Positions 10,089-18,495 of a stretch of DNA of 64,000 nt are shown here, in pieces; the stretch's first letter is position 1, and every line of letters begins with the position of its first letter. This DNA comes from Ferrimonas futtsuensis DSM 18154. GTDB lineage: Bacteria; Pseudomonadota; Gammaproteobacteria; Enterobacterales; Shewanellaceae. Below the pieces are notes generated by a model. The model did not search any database. It worked only from the letters and a program-made list of their open reading frames with translations, and was not told the DNA's origin. The position numbers and the translations under genes are program-made. Location: the NCBI RefSeq assembly GCF_000422645.1, contig NZ_AUGL01000001.1, positions 186,001-250,000 on the forward strand. The letters run 5' to 3'.

Positions 10089-10335
10089 TTCATCCTTAGC
10101 CGGGGTGCCTTCGGGCCCCCGTTTTTTTTGACCCTGAGACAAAAGGTCAGTCACATCGTCCATACTGGGACATTATGTCCACGAAGCGCTGTCATTTTAG
10201 GTCATCCATTTCCTTTTGGGGCATTTGGTGTTGATCCAACTCTAAGAGCAAAGAGGGCGCGATTGAAAAACCGTGAACCCGGCTGAAAAAATAAGCCAAT
10301 TCGGTCTCGCTTCTCTTGTCAGGAATCCACTCACT
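9947..10335. other. Intergenic region between yigB and the TonB receptor
   Basis: This 389-bp stretch holds the possible 62-codon ORF (minus strand), an orphan plus-strand terminator at 10100-10129 and the promoter region of the receptor operon. A TGGGACATTATGTCCA inverted repeat lies at 10166-10181. I could not match the 5' leader of the receptor (10240-10335) to a known riboswitch. Confidence 0.6.
10100..10129 (+). terminator. Orphan plus-strand intrinsic terminator
   Basis: CGGGGTGCC-TTCG-GGCCCCCG followed by eight T residues: a GC-rich stem with a UUCG tetraloop and a clean U-tract only in the plus direction. The plus strand upstream is antisense to yigB-uvrD and contains no gene, so the transcript it ends is unexplained. 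Confidence 0.75.
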
Positions 10336-12390
10336 ATGCGGTTACAACCCCTGTCCTGGGCCATCGCCCTTGGCCTGTGCTCCCCTCTCGCCACGGCTCA
10401 GTCTGATCAGTTCTTCAATGTCCAGGAGGTGATCGTTGTCTCCGGTGATGCCCCGGCTCCTCAGCAACTGGCCACCACCAGTTTCAGCATTGATCAGCAA
10501 CAGTTACTGAATCAGGGGGTGATAACCCTGGATCAGGCCCTGGCGACCCTGCCTGGCGTCTACGTCCGCACCGGCGGCGAAGGGCGGCCCAGGGTGGATA
10601 TGCGCGGCTTCAAGACCCGTCATGTGCTGCTGTTGGTCAATGGTGTACCGGCCAACTCCAGCTATGACGGCCAGTTTGATCCCAGCTTGATCCCGGCCGA
10701 CCGCATCCAGGAGATCCAGGTTTCCATGGGCGCCGGCTCCCTGCTGTATGGCACCGGCGGCAACGCCGGGGTTATCAATGTGATCACCCGTACCGGTGGC
10801 GATCAGCAAGCCCTCTCCGCTCAGGCAGGTCTGGGCAATGATGACCGTTGGCAGGCGGGGGCCGCGGTGGCCACAGAGGGCAAACAGGGTGATCTGCTGC
10901 TCTCCTATTCGGGTCACGGTCAGGACGGCTTTCCACTGCCCGATGACTTTCAGCCTGCACCAGCAGAGGAGGGTGGCCTGAGAGACAACAGCGACAATCG
11001 CAGTAACAGCCTCTACGGCAGTGGCCACTGGCAGCTAAGCGATGATACCCGCCTCGGCCTGACCGCCGAATATGAAGAGGCCGAGTGGGGCAAGCCTGCC
11101 CGCATCGGTCGATTGGCGGACAGCAAGGTGAAGTATGAGCGGGTGGACGATCTGGAGAAGGGTGGAGTCCAGTTGACCTTCTCCCATCGCCTGGGTGTGA
11201 TGGGCGGCCTTCGTGGCTTCGCTTACTACAACTGGCAGGATAAGCTGGAGAATCGCTTTAACGACGCCGACTATCAGGATCTGAAGCAGACCAGTGATTC
11301 CAAGGCGGTCAACCAGGGGGTCAACCTGCAGTGGCTGCTGCAGGGCGACCACCACTTGCTGACCACTGCGGCCATTCTGGAGAACCAGCAGTACCAAGGC
11401 ACGGTCACCAAACTGGCCAGCTCCGCAAGCAGCAACAAGAGCGCGCCCGCCCTGGCTGGCGGGAATGGCTCAGGTGGCGGTACTGGTGGCGGTACCGGTG
11501 GCGGTACTGGTGGCGATACTGGCGGTGGCACTGGCGGCGGCACTGGCGGCGGCAGCGTTCAACCCAGCATCACCCAATTGGACGAAAGCCAGAACCTCAC
11601 CAGCCTGGTGATGGAGTACCAGTGGCTGGCCGACGGCAACTACGGCGCCACCCTTTCCGCCGGCTGGCATCGCAGCGATCTGGAGGAGAAGAACCGCTAC
11701 TCCGCCCTGGCCTCCGGTTACTACCTGATTGATCAGGACACCAGGCTGTTCGGTTCCGCCAATAGAAAAGTGCGCTTCCCCACCCTGCGTAACCTCTACG
11801 AAGGCAGCGGTGCCAACCCGGATCTGACCCCGGAGACCACGGTTCAGTTTGAGGTGGGCATCAGCCAGCAATTGACCGCCGCCACCAGTTGGCAGCTCTC
11901 CCTCTATCACACCGATGTGGACGACTACATCGAGAAAGATATGGAGGATGTGTATCGCAACTATGCCGAATACCGCTTCCGCGGTGCCGATCTGCTGCTG
12001 AGCAACCGCAGCCTGGATGACCTGGATATCGATCTCAGCTACAGCTACCTGGACGCGGAAAACCGCGGCGAAGACGACCAGAACCGAGAGCAGTTGCAGA
12101 ACCGTCCGTCTCACATGGTCAAGGTCAGCTTGCTGGCGAGGCTGCCCTGGGCATTCAAGGCGCGTCTGGACGCCCAGCGGGTGATGGATCAGGTCTACTA
12201 CGACACCAATGGCCCCGTGGACGTCGAGGACTACAGCCTGGTGGATCTCAGCCTGAGTCAGCCCCTTCCCTGGGATGGGCTCTCCTGGCAACTGACCGCC
12301 ACCAACCTGCTGGACCAGGAGTATGAGCAGAGCGAAGATCTGCCGGCGGCGGGTCGTCAATGGATGATCAGCCTGAGGGGCAGCTTCTGA
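10336..12390 (+). CDS. TonB-dependent outer-membrane receptor (ECF-linked)
   Basis: 684 residues from the ATG preceded by AGGA, giving a signal peptide (MRLQPLSWAIALGLCSPLATAQ). A plug domain follows (about 40-155, with VRTGGEGRPRVDMRGF and GAGSLLYGTGGNAGVINVITR), then a 22-strand barrel whose late region ends in a terminal Phe (MISLRGSF). A stretch of GGGT repeats at about 375-410 lies in a predicted extracellular loop. It overlaps the start of the ECF ATPase gene by 31 bp. The operon argues for import of a small molecule across the outer membrane followed by ECF uptake. The substrate is unknown. Confidence 0.92.
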   Translation: MRLQPLSWAIALGLCSPLATAQSDQFFNVQEVIVVSGDAPAPQQLATTSFSIDQQQLLNQGVITLDQALATLPGVYVRTGGEGRPRVDMRGFKTRHVLLLVNGVPANSSYDGQFDPSLIPADRIQEIQVSMGAGSLLYGTGGNAGVINVITRTGGDQQALSAQAGLGNDDRWQAGAAVATEGKQGDLLLSYSGHGQDGFPLPDDFQPAPAEEGGLRDNSDNRSNSLYGSGHWQLSDDTRLGLTAEYEEAEWGKPARIGRLADSKVKYERVDDLEKGGVQLTFSHRLGVMGGLRGFAYYNWQDKLENRFNDADYQDLKQTSDSKAVNQGVNLQWLLQGDHHLLTTAAILENQQYQGTVTKLASSASSNKSAPALAGGNGSGGGTGGGTGGGTGGDTGGGTGGGTGGGSVQPSITQLDESQNLTSLVMEYQWLADGNYGATLSAGWHRSDLEEKNRYSALASGYYLIDQDTRLFGSANRKVRFPTLRNLYEGSGANPDLTPETTVQFEVGISQQLTAATSWQLSLYHTDVDDYIEKDMEDVYRNYAEYRFRGADLLLSNRSLDDLDIDLSYSYLDAENRGEDDQNREQLQNRPSHMVKVSLLARLPWAFKARLDAQRVMDQVYYDTNGPVDVEDYSLVDLSLSQPLPWDGLSWQLTATNLLDQEYEQSEDLPAAGRQWMISLRGSF
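11473..11557 (+). repeat. 12-bp tandem repeat coding for Gly-Gly-Gly-Thr
   Basis: About seven imperfect copies of GGTGGCGGTACT inside the receptor gene encode a GGGT tract. The unit is a multiple of three, so copy changes would lengthen or shorten the loop without shifting the frame. Confidence 0.85.
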
Positions 12391-13658
12391 CCCAGGCCCT
12401 TCTGACCCTGTCCGGGGTCACCCTGAAACGCATGGGGGTACCGCTCTGGCCCCCCCTGGATCTGTGCCTCGCCCCCGGTGAGGCACTGCTGATCCGGGGG
12501 GATACCGGCATCGGTAAGAGCAGCCTGCTGCAGTTGATGGCCGGGCTGCTGCCGGCGGATACCGGCCAGATCAGGATGGAAGGCAGAGCCGCCCTGGTGA
12601 TGCAGGACCCTGACCTGCAGCTGGTGCGGGAGATGATCGGCCCGGAGGTGGCTCTGTGGCTGGAAACCCTGGGCATGGCACCTGATGCCATGGCGGCCAG
12701 GGTCCGTCAGGCACTGGACAAGGTCGGTCTTAACCTGCCCTTCACGCACCCTTGCCGAGCCCTCTCCCAGGGCCAGCAGTATCGGCTGCTGCTGGCCTGT
12801 CAGCTGGTGGCTCATCCGCAACTGTTGCTGCTGGACGAACCCTGGGGGCAACTGGATGAGCAGGGCTTTCGCTCTCTCAAGCCTCTGCTGCTGGACCTCA
12901 AACGACGGGGGGTGGCCCTGGTGATCTGCGACCACTGCCACGCTCCCTACGAGGATCTGTGTGACCGTACTCTGACCCTGGCCCGAGAGGGATTGAGCTC
13001 TGCTCCTGTAGCCCATTCCTCGATACCGCCCTGGCCCAGCCAGGCACCGGGGCAGTGGCGCCTGCGCCTCAAGGGCTCTCTGCCCCTGGCCGAGCGCCGG
13101 CTGTCGCTCTCCGACCTCTCTCTGGCACAGGGAGAAGCGGCGATCATCAGCGGGGCCAACGGCACAGGCAAAACCACCCTGGCTCGGGCCATTGTCGGCC
13201 TGGGCGGCGCCCGCCCCGACGCCATAGAGGTGCGCAGCAATTGCCGGCTGGCACTGGTGTGTCAGTCTCCCTCCCATCAACTCAGCGCCCGGACCGTGAT
13301 TGACGAACTGGCTCTGGGCCTCAGCCTTCAGGGCCTGACCGAGGCGCAGGCGAATCTGCGCATCCAGTCCGAGTTGGAGCAACTGGGGCTGGATCATCTG
13401 TCCCAGCGCTCTCCCCAGACCCTCTCCTACGGCCAGCAGCACCTGGTGGCCATCGCCGCGCAACTCTGCCTGGAACCGGACTTGTTGATCCTGGATGACC
13501 CCTTCGCCGGCCTGGATGACGACAGCCGCCAACGTCTGTGGTTGGCGCTGCAGCGACGGGTCGCGGCCGGAGGGAGTGCGGTCATCACCAGTCATCACCC
13601 CCTTGAGACTGACGTTCACCAGTGGCAGATCCAGGAGAACCGGCTTGTTGCTCTCTGA
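12360..13658 (+). CDS. ECF transporter ATPase, two fused ABC domains (EcfA-EcfA')
   Basis: 432 residues holding two ABC ATPase units. Unit 1 has Walker A GDTGIGKSS (about 45-53), signature LSQGQQYR and Walker B LLLLDEPWGQLD. Unit 2 has Walker A GANGTGKTT (about 265), signature LSYGQQHL and Walker B LLILDDPFAGLD, in which the catalytic Glu is replaced by Asp. The fusion replaces the usual EcfA/EcfA' heterodimer that powers vitamin and metal ECF importers. The start overlaps the receptor gene by 31 bp; the end overlaps ecfT. Confidence 0.93.
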   Translation: MDDQPEGQLLTQALLTLSGVTLKRMGVPLWPPLDLCLAPGEALLIRGDTGIGKSSLLQLMAGLLPADTGQIRMEGRAALVMQDPDLQLVREMIGPEVALWLETLGMAPDAMAARVRQALDKVGLNLPFTHPCRALSQGQQYRLLLACQLVAHPQLLLLDEPWGQLDEQGFRSLKPLLLDLKRRGVALVICDHCHAPYEDLCDRTLTLAREGLSSAPVAHSSIPPWPSQAPGQWRLRLKGSLPLAERRLSLSDLSLAQGEAAIISGANGTGKTTLARAIVGLGGARPDAIEVRSNCRLALVCQSPSHQLSARTVIDELALGLSLQGLTEAQANLRIQSELEQLGLDHLSQRSPQTLSYGQQHLVAIAAQLCLEPDLLILDDPFAGLDDDSRQRLWLALQRRVAAGGSAVITSHHPLETDVHQWQIQENRLVAL

Positions 13659-14340
13659 CCCCGTCGCCCAGACCCGCTTCAAGCTGGTGGTGACCCCCCT
13701 GGCCACCTCACTGGTGCTGCTGGGGCCGCCTGGGTTACTGCTCCCCATGACGTTACTGCTTCTCTGGGCCATAGTGCGATGCCCTGGCGGCAGTGGCGCC
13801 TTGTGGCAACTCAGATACCTCGCCCTGATTCAGGGGACGGTGATCGGTCTGCTCTATCTGCTCAGGTTTGGCCCCTCGGGGTTGACGGCCGCCGGCCTGA
13901 TCTGGGGCCGAATGATGCTGATGCTGCTGCCCGGACTGTGGTTTTTCCTCAGCACCCAGTCTCATCAGGTCGTCCGCGGCTTGAGGGGTATCCTGGGCAG
14001 CCATCAGGCACTCATCCTCTCCACCACCCTGAGCCTGCTGCCCAGGCTGACCCGTGAGGCCAGAGAACTCTATCAACTGCAGCGACTGCGAGGACACCCC
14101 CTGGCCCCAAATCAGTTCTGGCACCCCAAGGCCTGGCAGGCGCTGATCAAGCTGGTGCTGCTGCCTCTGCTGATTCGCATGATTCGCCTCTCTCAGCAGC
14201 AGGCGACCGCCCTTCAGGCCCGGGGTTATCGCCCGGATGCCCCCCTGACCCACTTCCCGATGGAGACACACCATGACCAAACTGCCCCTGGCCGACGCCA
14301 TACTTCTCGGTGCCCTGGCACTGCTGATGGTGGGCCTTAA
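13645..14340 (+). CDS. ECF transporter transmembrane subunit EcfT
   Basis: About 231 residues with several hydrophobic helices. The start is TTG (13645 or 13648) after AGGAGAA at 13633; the first ATG in frame lies inside the membrane region. The C-terminal cytoplasmic part carries the family coupling motifs, LQRLRGHPL and LQARGY, which bind the two ATPase domains. It overlaps the ATPase gene by 14 bp and the next gene by 68 bp, so the operon is translationally coupled. Confidence 0.88.
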   Translation: MLLSDPVAQTRFKLVVTPLATSLVLLGPPGLLLPMTLLLLWAIVRCPGGSGALWQLRYLALIQGTVIGLLYLLRFGPSGLTAAGLIWGRMMLMLLPGLWFFLSTQSHQVVRGLRGILGSHQALILSTTLSLLPRLTREARELYQLQRLRGHPLAPNQFWHPKAWQALIKLVLLPLLIRMIRLSQQQATALQARGYRPDAPLTHFPMETHHDQTAPGRRHTSRCPGTADGGP

Positions 14341-14812
14341 GTCCCTGCTGCGTCTGAAGCTGGGGTTGGCCGGCCACTCCATGTTTCTGCTGGTGCTGAC
14401 CCTGCTTCTGGCCCGGGGGCTGGTGCCGGTCAGGGGCAGTGTTCTCTACTGTGGCCTGATGGCCGGCCTGCTGGCCCTGGTGTTGGGCGTCGGCAAAGGG
14501 GGCCCCCTGGTGGTGCTGAAATTTGCCCTGCCCGCCCTGGCCATGGAAGCTGCGCTGCTGTTGCTTCCCAGGGCCCCCTGGTTTCGTATCCAGGCGCTGC
14601 TGGTGGCCCTTGCCGGTCTGACCGCCTGGTTGCTCAAGGGCGGCGTGGAACTCTATCTCGCCGGCGCCGATGCCTCGGTGATCGCCGCCCAGTTGGCCTG
14701 GAAGGGGCTGGGGGGCTGCTTGTTCAGCCTGCTTGGCGCCCTGGCGGTGCCCCCGCTGATGTCGCTGCTGGCGCACCATCAACTGCTCTCACCCAGGAGA
14801 CACCCACAATGA
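14273..14812 (+). CDS. Putative ECF S component (substrate-binding membrane subunit)
   Basis: 179 residues, almost entirely hydrophobic, with about five or six membrane helices. This is the size and topology of ECF substrate-capture (S) subunits. It sits directly after ecfT and before the DDTD gene (ATGA overlap). It does not look like BioY, ThiT, RibU, CbiM or other S components I know by sequence, so the ligand is open. The assignment rests mainly on topology and operon position. Confidence 0.72.
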   Translation: MTKLPLADAILLGALALLMVGLKSLLRLKLGLAGHSMFLLVLTLLLARGLVPVRGSVLYCGLMAGLLALVLGVGKGGPLVVLKFALPALAMEAALLLLPRAPWFRIQALLVALAGLTAWLLKGGVELYLAGADASVIAAQLAWKGLGGCLFSLLGALAVPPLMSLLAHHQLLSPRRHPQ

Positions 14813-15534
14813 CCCTCTATCTTTGCATCGACGACACAGACCAGATCGGCACCAAGGGTACCGGCGAACTGGCAGAGGAACTGGCCACCCGCATCCAGCA
14901 ACTGGGGCTGGGGGAGTGCAGCGCCGTCACCCGCCATCAACTCTATGTTCACGAGTCAATCCCCTACACCTCCCACAACAGCGCCATGTGCTTTTCCATC
15001 AGTCAGCCCGGCCCCCTGGCGGCCATTCGGGAGCTGGCCATCGATCATCTGAACCGGGAGTCGGCGGCCGGTTCCGACCCCGGCCTCTGCCTGTTTCAGG
15101 GGGAAGACGGTGCCTGCCGTCGGGCCCTGGTCGACTTTGGTTGCCGGGCCAAACGCGAGGTCCTCACCAAGGAACAGGCTTATGAGATGGCCGAACGCTG
15201 TGGCGCCCTGCTGTCCGAACATGGGGGAACCGGCGACGGCATCATCGGTGCCCTGGCTGGGCTCGGGCTCAGACTCGGCGGCAGCGACGGCCGCTTCAAG
15301 GGGCAGTTCGAGGCTCCGGGAGAGGGGGAGCGCTTTACCGTAGCCCAACTGCTCAGGGAGACCTCGCTGGATCAGGTGCTGTCTCTCAGCCACGAGCCTC
15401 TGTCCCCAACAGAGCAGGTGAATCTGGAGGGCAAGCTCAAGGCGGTACTGCTCAATCACCGCATGACCCTGCTGGTGTCCCGTGATGATCAGCGGTGGGT
15501 CAACGCCCAGAAGCGTCACCTACACAGTTACTGA
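14809..15534 (+). CDS. TiaS-like DDTD-domain protein, unknown function
   Basis: 241 residues. The N-terminus MTLYLCIDDTDQIGTKGTG carries the DDTD motif (8-11) of the phosphotransferase domain of archaeal TiaS, the enzyme that makes agmatidine in tRNA-Ile2. The IPYTSHNSAMCFSI block resembles the TiaS IPWKTRGNGA region. The tRNA-binding OB and zinc domains of TiaS are absent. The gene is coupled to the S component by ATGA. A role in phosphorylating or otherwise modifying the imported compound is inference; this is not expected to be a tRNA enzyme in a bacterium. Confidence 0.7.
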   Translation: MTLYLCIDDTDQIGTKGTGELAEELATRIQQLGLGECSAVTRHQLYVHESIPYTSHNSAMCFSISQPGPLAAIRELAIDHLNRESAAGSDPGLCLFQGEDGACRRALVDFGCRAKREVLTKEQAYEMAERCGALLSEHGGTGDGIIGALAGLGLRLGGSDGRFKGQFEAPGEGERFTVAQLLRETSLDQVLSLSHEPLSPTEQVNLEGKLKAVLLNHRMTLLVSRDDQRWVNAQKRHLHSY

Positions 15535-15546
15535 GGAACCCACACT

Positions 15547-15750
15547 ATGAAATTGGAGAAGAGCCGATTCAGGGCGCGGCAATGCCAGAGATTTCACCCG
15601 GACGATGAGGATGAGCAGGTGGATGACCAGCTTCGCTCCTGCGTCAATTGTGCCTACCGCCGCTGGCTGCCCAGCGGTTACCTGTGCCGTCACCCGGACA
15701 CATCGACGAACCAAGTACCCGACCAAAACAGTAAGACATTATTCTCCTGA
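15547..15750 (+). CDS. Small Cys-rich protein, probably zinc-binding
   Basis: 67 residues, after GAGGAA 7 bp upstream of the ATG. Four Cys (13, 32, 35, 47) include CVNC and a following GYLC, arranged like a small zinc ribbon, with an acidic segment HPDDEDEQ before it. It is 12 bp after the DDTD gene and so probably the last gene of the TonB-ECF operon. I do not recognise the family. Confidence 0.6.
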   Translation: MKLEKSRFRARQCQRFHPDDEDEQVDDQLRSCVNCAYRRWLPSGYLCRHPDTSTNQVPDQNSKTLFS

Positions 15751-15839
15751 ACTTTTTTATGGTTTTTTCCTGTCGAGGCGAACCAAGCTCAACTACCTTT
15801 TAGGAGCACCTCCCTATAAGGACAAAAAGGAGAGTAATG

Positions 15840-18038
15840 ATGAGCAGTTGGAATCGCTTGGGACTCGCCCTGCTGGTGGGTTCTTCCTTGATGCTGGGCG
15901 CCTGTGATGGCGACGATGGCGCAGACGGTGCCCCAGGACCAGAAGGTCCTCCCGGTCCTCCCGGGGATCCTGGGCTACCCAGTGACGGCTTCACCCGGGG
16001 CGCTGAACTGGCTTCCGATGTCACCCTGACCCTGGAAAGCATCACCGTCACCGGCGCCGACCCCTTTGCCCTGGCCTTTTCCGCCTCCGGCAAGAACGAG
16101 CGTGGTGAATCCGTGCCCCTGGTGGGCCTGTCCCGCATCGCCCTCTATGTGATGAATCAGGCCGGCAACAGCAGCGACAGCGGCGCGCCGGTGCAGTGGA
16201 TCAGCCATACCCAGGCCAACGAGTTTGGCAGCTCCATGTTCTGTACTCCAACCGGCACCGCAACCTCCAGGGGTAACGAGGTCAATGCCTGTACCCTTGT
16301 GGAAGATCCGGACAATCCGGGTCGCTACACCGGCAGCTGGAGCCACGATGGCAACGCCCCGGTGATCCTGGCCGATGGCGACGCCAACGCCCTGCATCGG
16401 GTGGTGATCCGCGCCTATGACCTGGTGGACAGCAACGGTGAAGGGGTCGAGGACAAGGTGATGTCCGAGCCCAAGGACTTCATTCCCGCCACCGGGGAAG
16501 ACGCCATTTCGGTCAAGGACAGCGTCGCCAACGCCGCCTGCATCCAGTGTCATGGCGCCCTGGAGGGGTATCCGGAAGGGGACGAACGATTCGCCTATGT
16601 GTCACGCCACGGCAACTACCAGAAGGTGGAGCAGTGCGTCGCCTGCCATACCCCGGCTCTGGGTGGTGCCGACTTTGCCCCGATGATTCACGGCATCCAT
16701 GCGGGCGCCCTGGAAGGGTTTGACACCGTCGGCTACCCGGCAGAGCTGTTCCAGTGTCAGCACTGTCACGGTGAGATGGACAGCTGGCAGGCCAATATCT
16801 GGGGACAGGCGTGCCAGGCCTGTCACACCAGTGAAGCGGCCGCCAACCACATCACCGCCGTCGGCACTGATCGGGGATGCGATACCTGTCATGGGGCCGA
16901 CGCGCCTCCTGCCGGGCCGGGTCTGCCTGGCACAGTGGCGGACAGCCATATGCCGATGCGCCGTGCCATGATGGCGGCCACCCCGGGGATGGCGTTTGAG
17001 TTCACCTCTGCCACGGTCAGCGACAACGGCGTGGACGATGGCCTGAGCACCCTGACGGTCACCGCCAACCTCAGCTTCAATGGCGCCCCGGCCGCAGACG
17101 GCTTCGACTTTACCCCCTATATGACCAACACCGGCCGAGGCATTCTTCTGGGCAATGTGGCCAGCGACGGCGTGGTCACCCGCAACACCACCCTGGATAT
17201 CCATGGTGACCGGGTGAGCCTGACCGGGGGCGTGCTGACGGTAGCCAGGGATCTGGCCGACACCTCTCTTGTCGGAACCGTCTATGTGACCGCCGAAGTG
17301 CAGTTCTGTGGGGAGGCAGGCATGGCCATGCCTTGTGAGGCGGACGGCACCGGCTACGCCAACCTGGCGCCTGTGGCCTACTTCAATCTGGATGGCGGCG
17401 ATCCTACCCTGGCTCGCCACAGCCAGCCCGAACGGGTCACGGTCACCGAGGCCAACTGCAATACCTGCCACGAAAACCTGACCCATGTGAAAGGTACCCA
17501 CGGCGCCACCGAGTTCACCCAGTGCATGCATTGCCACAACAGCACCTGGGCCGGCTCTTTCCACCCTGGGGTTAACCTGATCAACGACGATGGCAGCTTC
17601 AGCGCCGTGCCTGGACTGACTTATGCCAACCGGGATCTGGTGACCGTGGTACACCGTTACCACAGCGGCGCCTGGGACAACGAAGAGGCCCACGGTGTCT
17701 ACCTCGATGGCGATGTGGAACTGCAAGGTTATCCCAGCGCCATCAACGACTGCGGTGCCTGCCATACACCCGGCCAGCCGCTGTTTGCCGCCGACGGTGG
17801 CCTGACCTCAGGCAAACGCGCCATCGCCATCGGCGCCGACCAGTACATCACACCGGTTGCAGCCAGTTGCCGCAGTTGCCATGCCCACGCGGATGAAGCC
17901 GCCATGGCTCACTTCGAGAGTATGGGAGCCACAGTGGACAGCAATCCGGACTCCAGCCCCAACCTGCCGGTAGAAAGCTGCGCCACCTGCCACGCAGAGG
18001 GCAAGACCGTTGGCATCGACATGGTCCACGGTCACTAA
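15840..18038 (+). CDS. OmcA/MtrC-family decaheme c-type cytochrome, surface lipoprotein
   Basis: 732 residues, counted from the second of two tandem ATGs, which is better spaced from AGGAG. A lipoprotein signal ends at SLMLGAC. A short collagen-like linker (GAPGPEGPPGPPGDPG) follows, then a beta-rich domain (about 55-215). Ten CXXCH heme sites come in two groups of five: CIQCH, CVACH, CQHCH, CQACH, CDTCH, and CNTCH, CMHCH, CGACH, CRSCH, CATCH, separated by a second beta domain. This is the domain plan of extracellular metal- and electron-acceptor reductases. No mtrA/mtrB partner is in the window. Confidence 0.95.
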   Translation: MSSWNRLGLALLVGSSLMLGACDGDDGADGAPGPEGPPGPPGDPGLPSDGFTRGAELASDVTLTLESITVTGADPFALAFSASGKNERGESVPLVGLSRIALYVMNQAGNSSDSGAPVQWISHTQANEFGSSMFCTPTGTATSRGNEVNACTLVEDPDNPGRYTGSWSHDGNAPVILADGDANALHRVVIRAYDLVDSNGEGVEDKVMSEPKDFIPATGEDAISVKDSVANAACIQCHGALEGYPEGDERFAYVSRHGNYQKVEQCVACHTPALGGADFAPMIHGIHAGALEGFDTVGYPAELFQCQHCHGEMDSWQANIWGQACQACHTSEAAANHITAVGTDRGCDTCHGADAPPAGPGLPGTVADSHMPMRRAMMAATPGMAFEFTSATVSDNGVDDGLSTLTVTANLSFNGAPAADGFDFTPYMTNTGRGILLGNVASDGVVTRNTTLDIHGDRVSLTGGVLTVARDLADTSLVGTVYVTAEVQFCGEAGMAMPCEADGTGYANLAPVAYFNLDGGDPTLARHSQPERVTVTEANCNTCHENLTHVKGTHGATEFTQCMHCHNSTWAGSFHPGVNLINDDGSFSAVPGLTYANRDLVTVVHRYHSGAWDNEEAHGVYLDGDVELQGYPSAINDCGACHTPGQPLFAADGGLTSGKRAIAIGADQYITPVAASCRSCHAHADEAAMAHFESMGATVDSNPDSSPNLPVESCATCHAEGKTVGIDMVHGH

Positions 18039-18053
18039 CCTGGACCTCACCCC

Positions 18054-18083
18054 ACAGGGCCCCGGTTGGGGCCCTGTTTCTTT
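18054..18083 (+). terminator. Terminator of the decaheme cytochrome gene
   Basis: Stem ACAGGGCCCC/GGGGCCCTGT with loop GGTT, followed by a T-rich tail (TTCTTTG). Confidence 0.85.
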
Positions 18084-18133
18084 GTCCCGCTGGCAAGGTT
18101 ACACTGCCCTTCCAGCATCACGACAGAGTTCCC

Positions 18134-18466
18134 ATGAGCAAGAAAGATCAACACACCCCCTCTCCCCAGGTGGTGGCGGAAGCAGAGAAGATCGCCCGGG
18201 CCACCCAGAAGCCGGGACAGACCAAAGAGCAGACCCGACTCATCGCCAAGGGGATCGAGAAGGGGATCGCCGAGTACAAGAAACGCGAGAAGGCCAAAGC
18301 CCGCGAGCGGGACAAGCTGAAGAAGAAGCAGGTCAGGGCCAAGGCCGACGCCGAACCACAAACGGTGGCGCAAACTGGGTCCGCTGACGCCAGCTCACCG
18401 AGCCTGCCCTGGATTCTGCTGGGGCTCAGCTGGGCCGGATTCCTCGCCTACCTGCTGATGGTCTGA
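18134..18466 (+). CDS. DUF2956-family tail-anchored protein
   Basis: 110 residues. The N-terminal part (to about 75) is highly charged and helical, with the conserved QKPGQTKEQTRLIAKGIEKG block of DUF2956; the C-terminus is a single membrane helix (PWILLGLSWAGFLAYLLMV). This suggests a cytoplasmic Lys-rich domain anchored to the inner membrane. No function is known for the family. Confidence 0.82.
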   Translation: MSKKDQHTPSPQVVAEAEKIARATQKPGQTKEQTRLIAKGIEKGIAEYKKREKAKARERDKLKKKQVRAKADAEPQTVAQTGSADASSPSLPWILLGLSWAGFLAYLLMV

Positions 18467-18495
18467 TTCTGTGGCGTTGAAATATCGTTGCAATT

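Noticed and set aside
11473-11557. CRISPR array
   Set aside because: The repeats are 12-bp in-frame codon repeats inside a receptor gene, without spacers.
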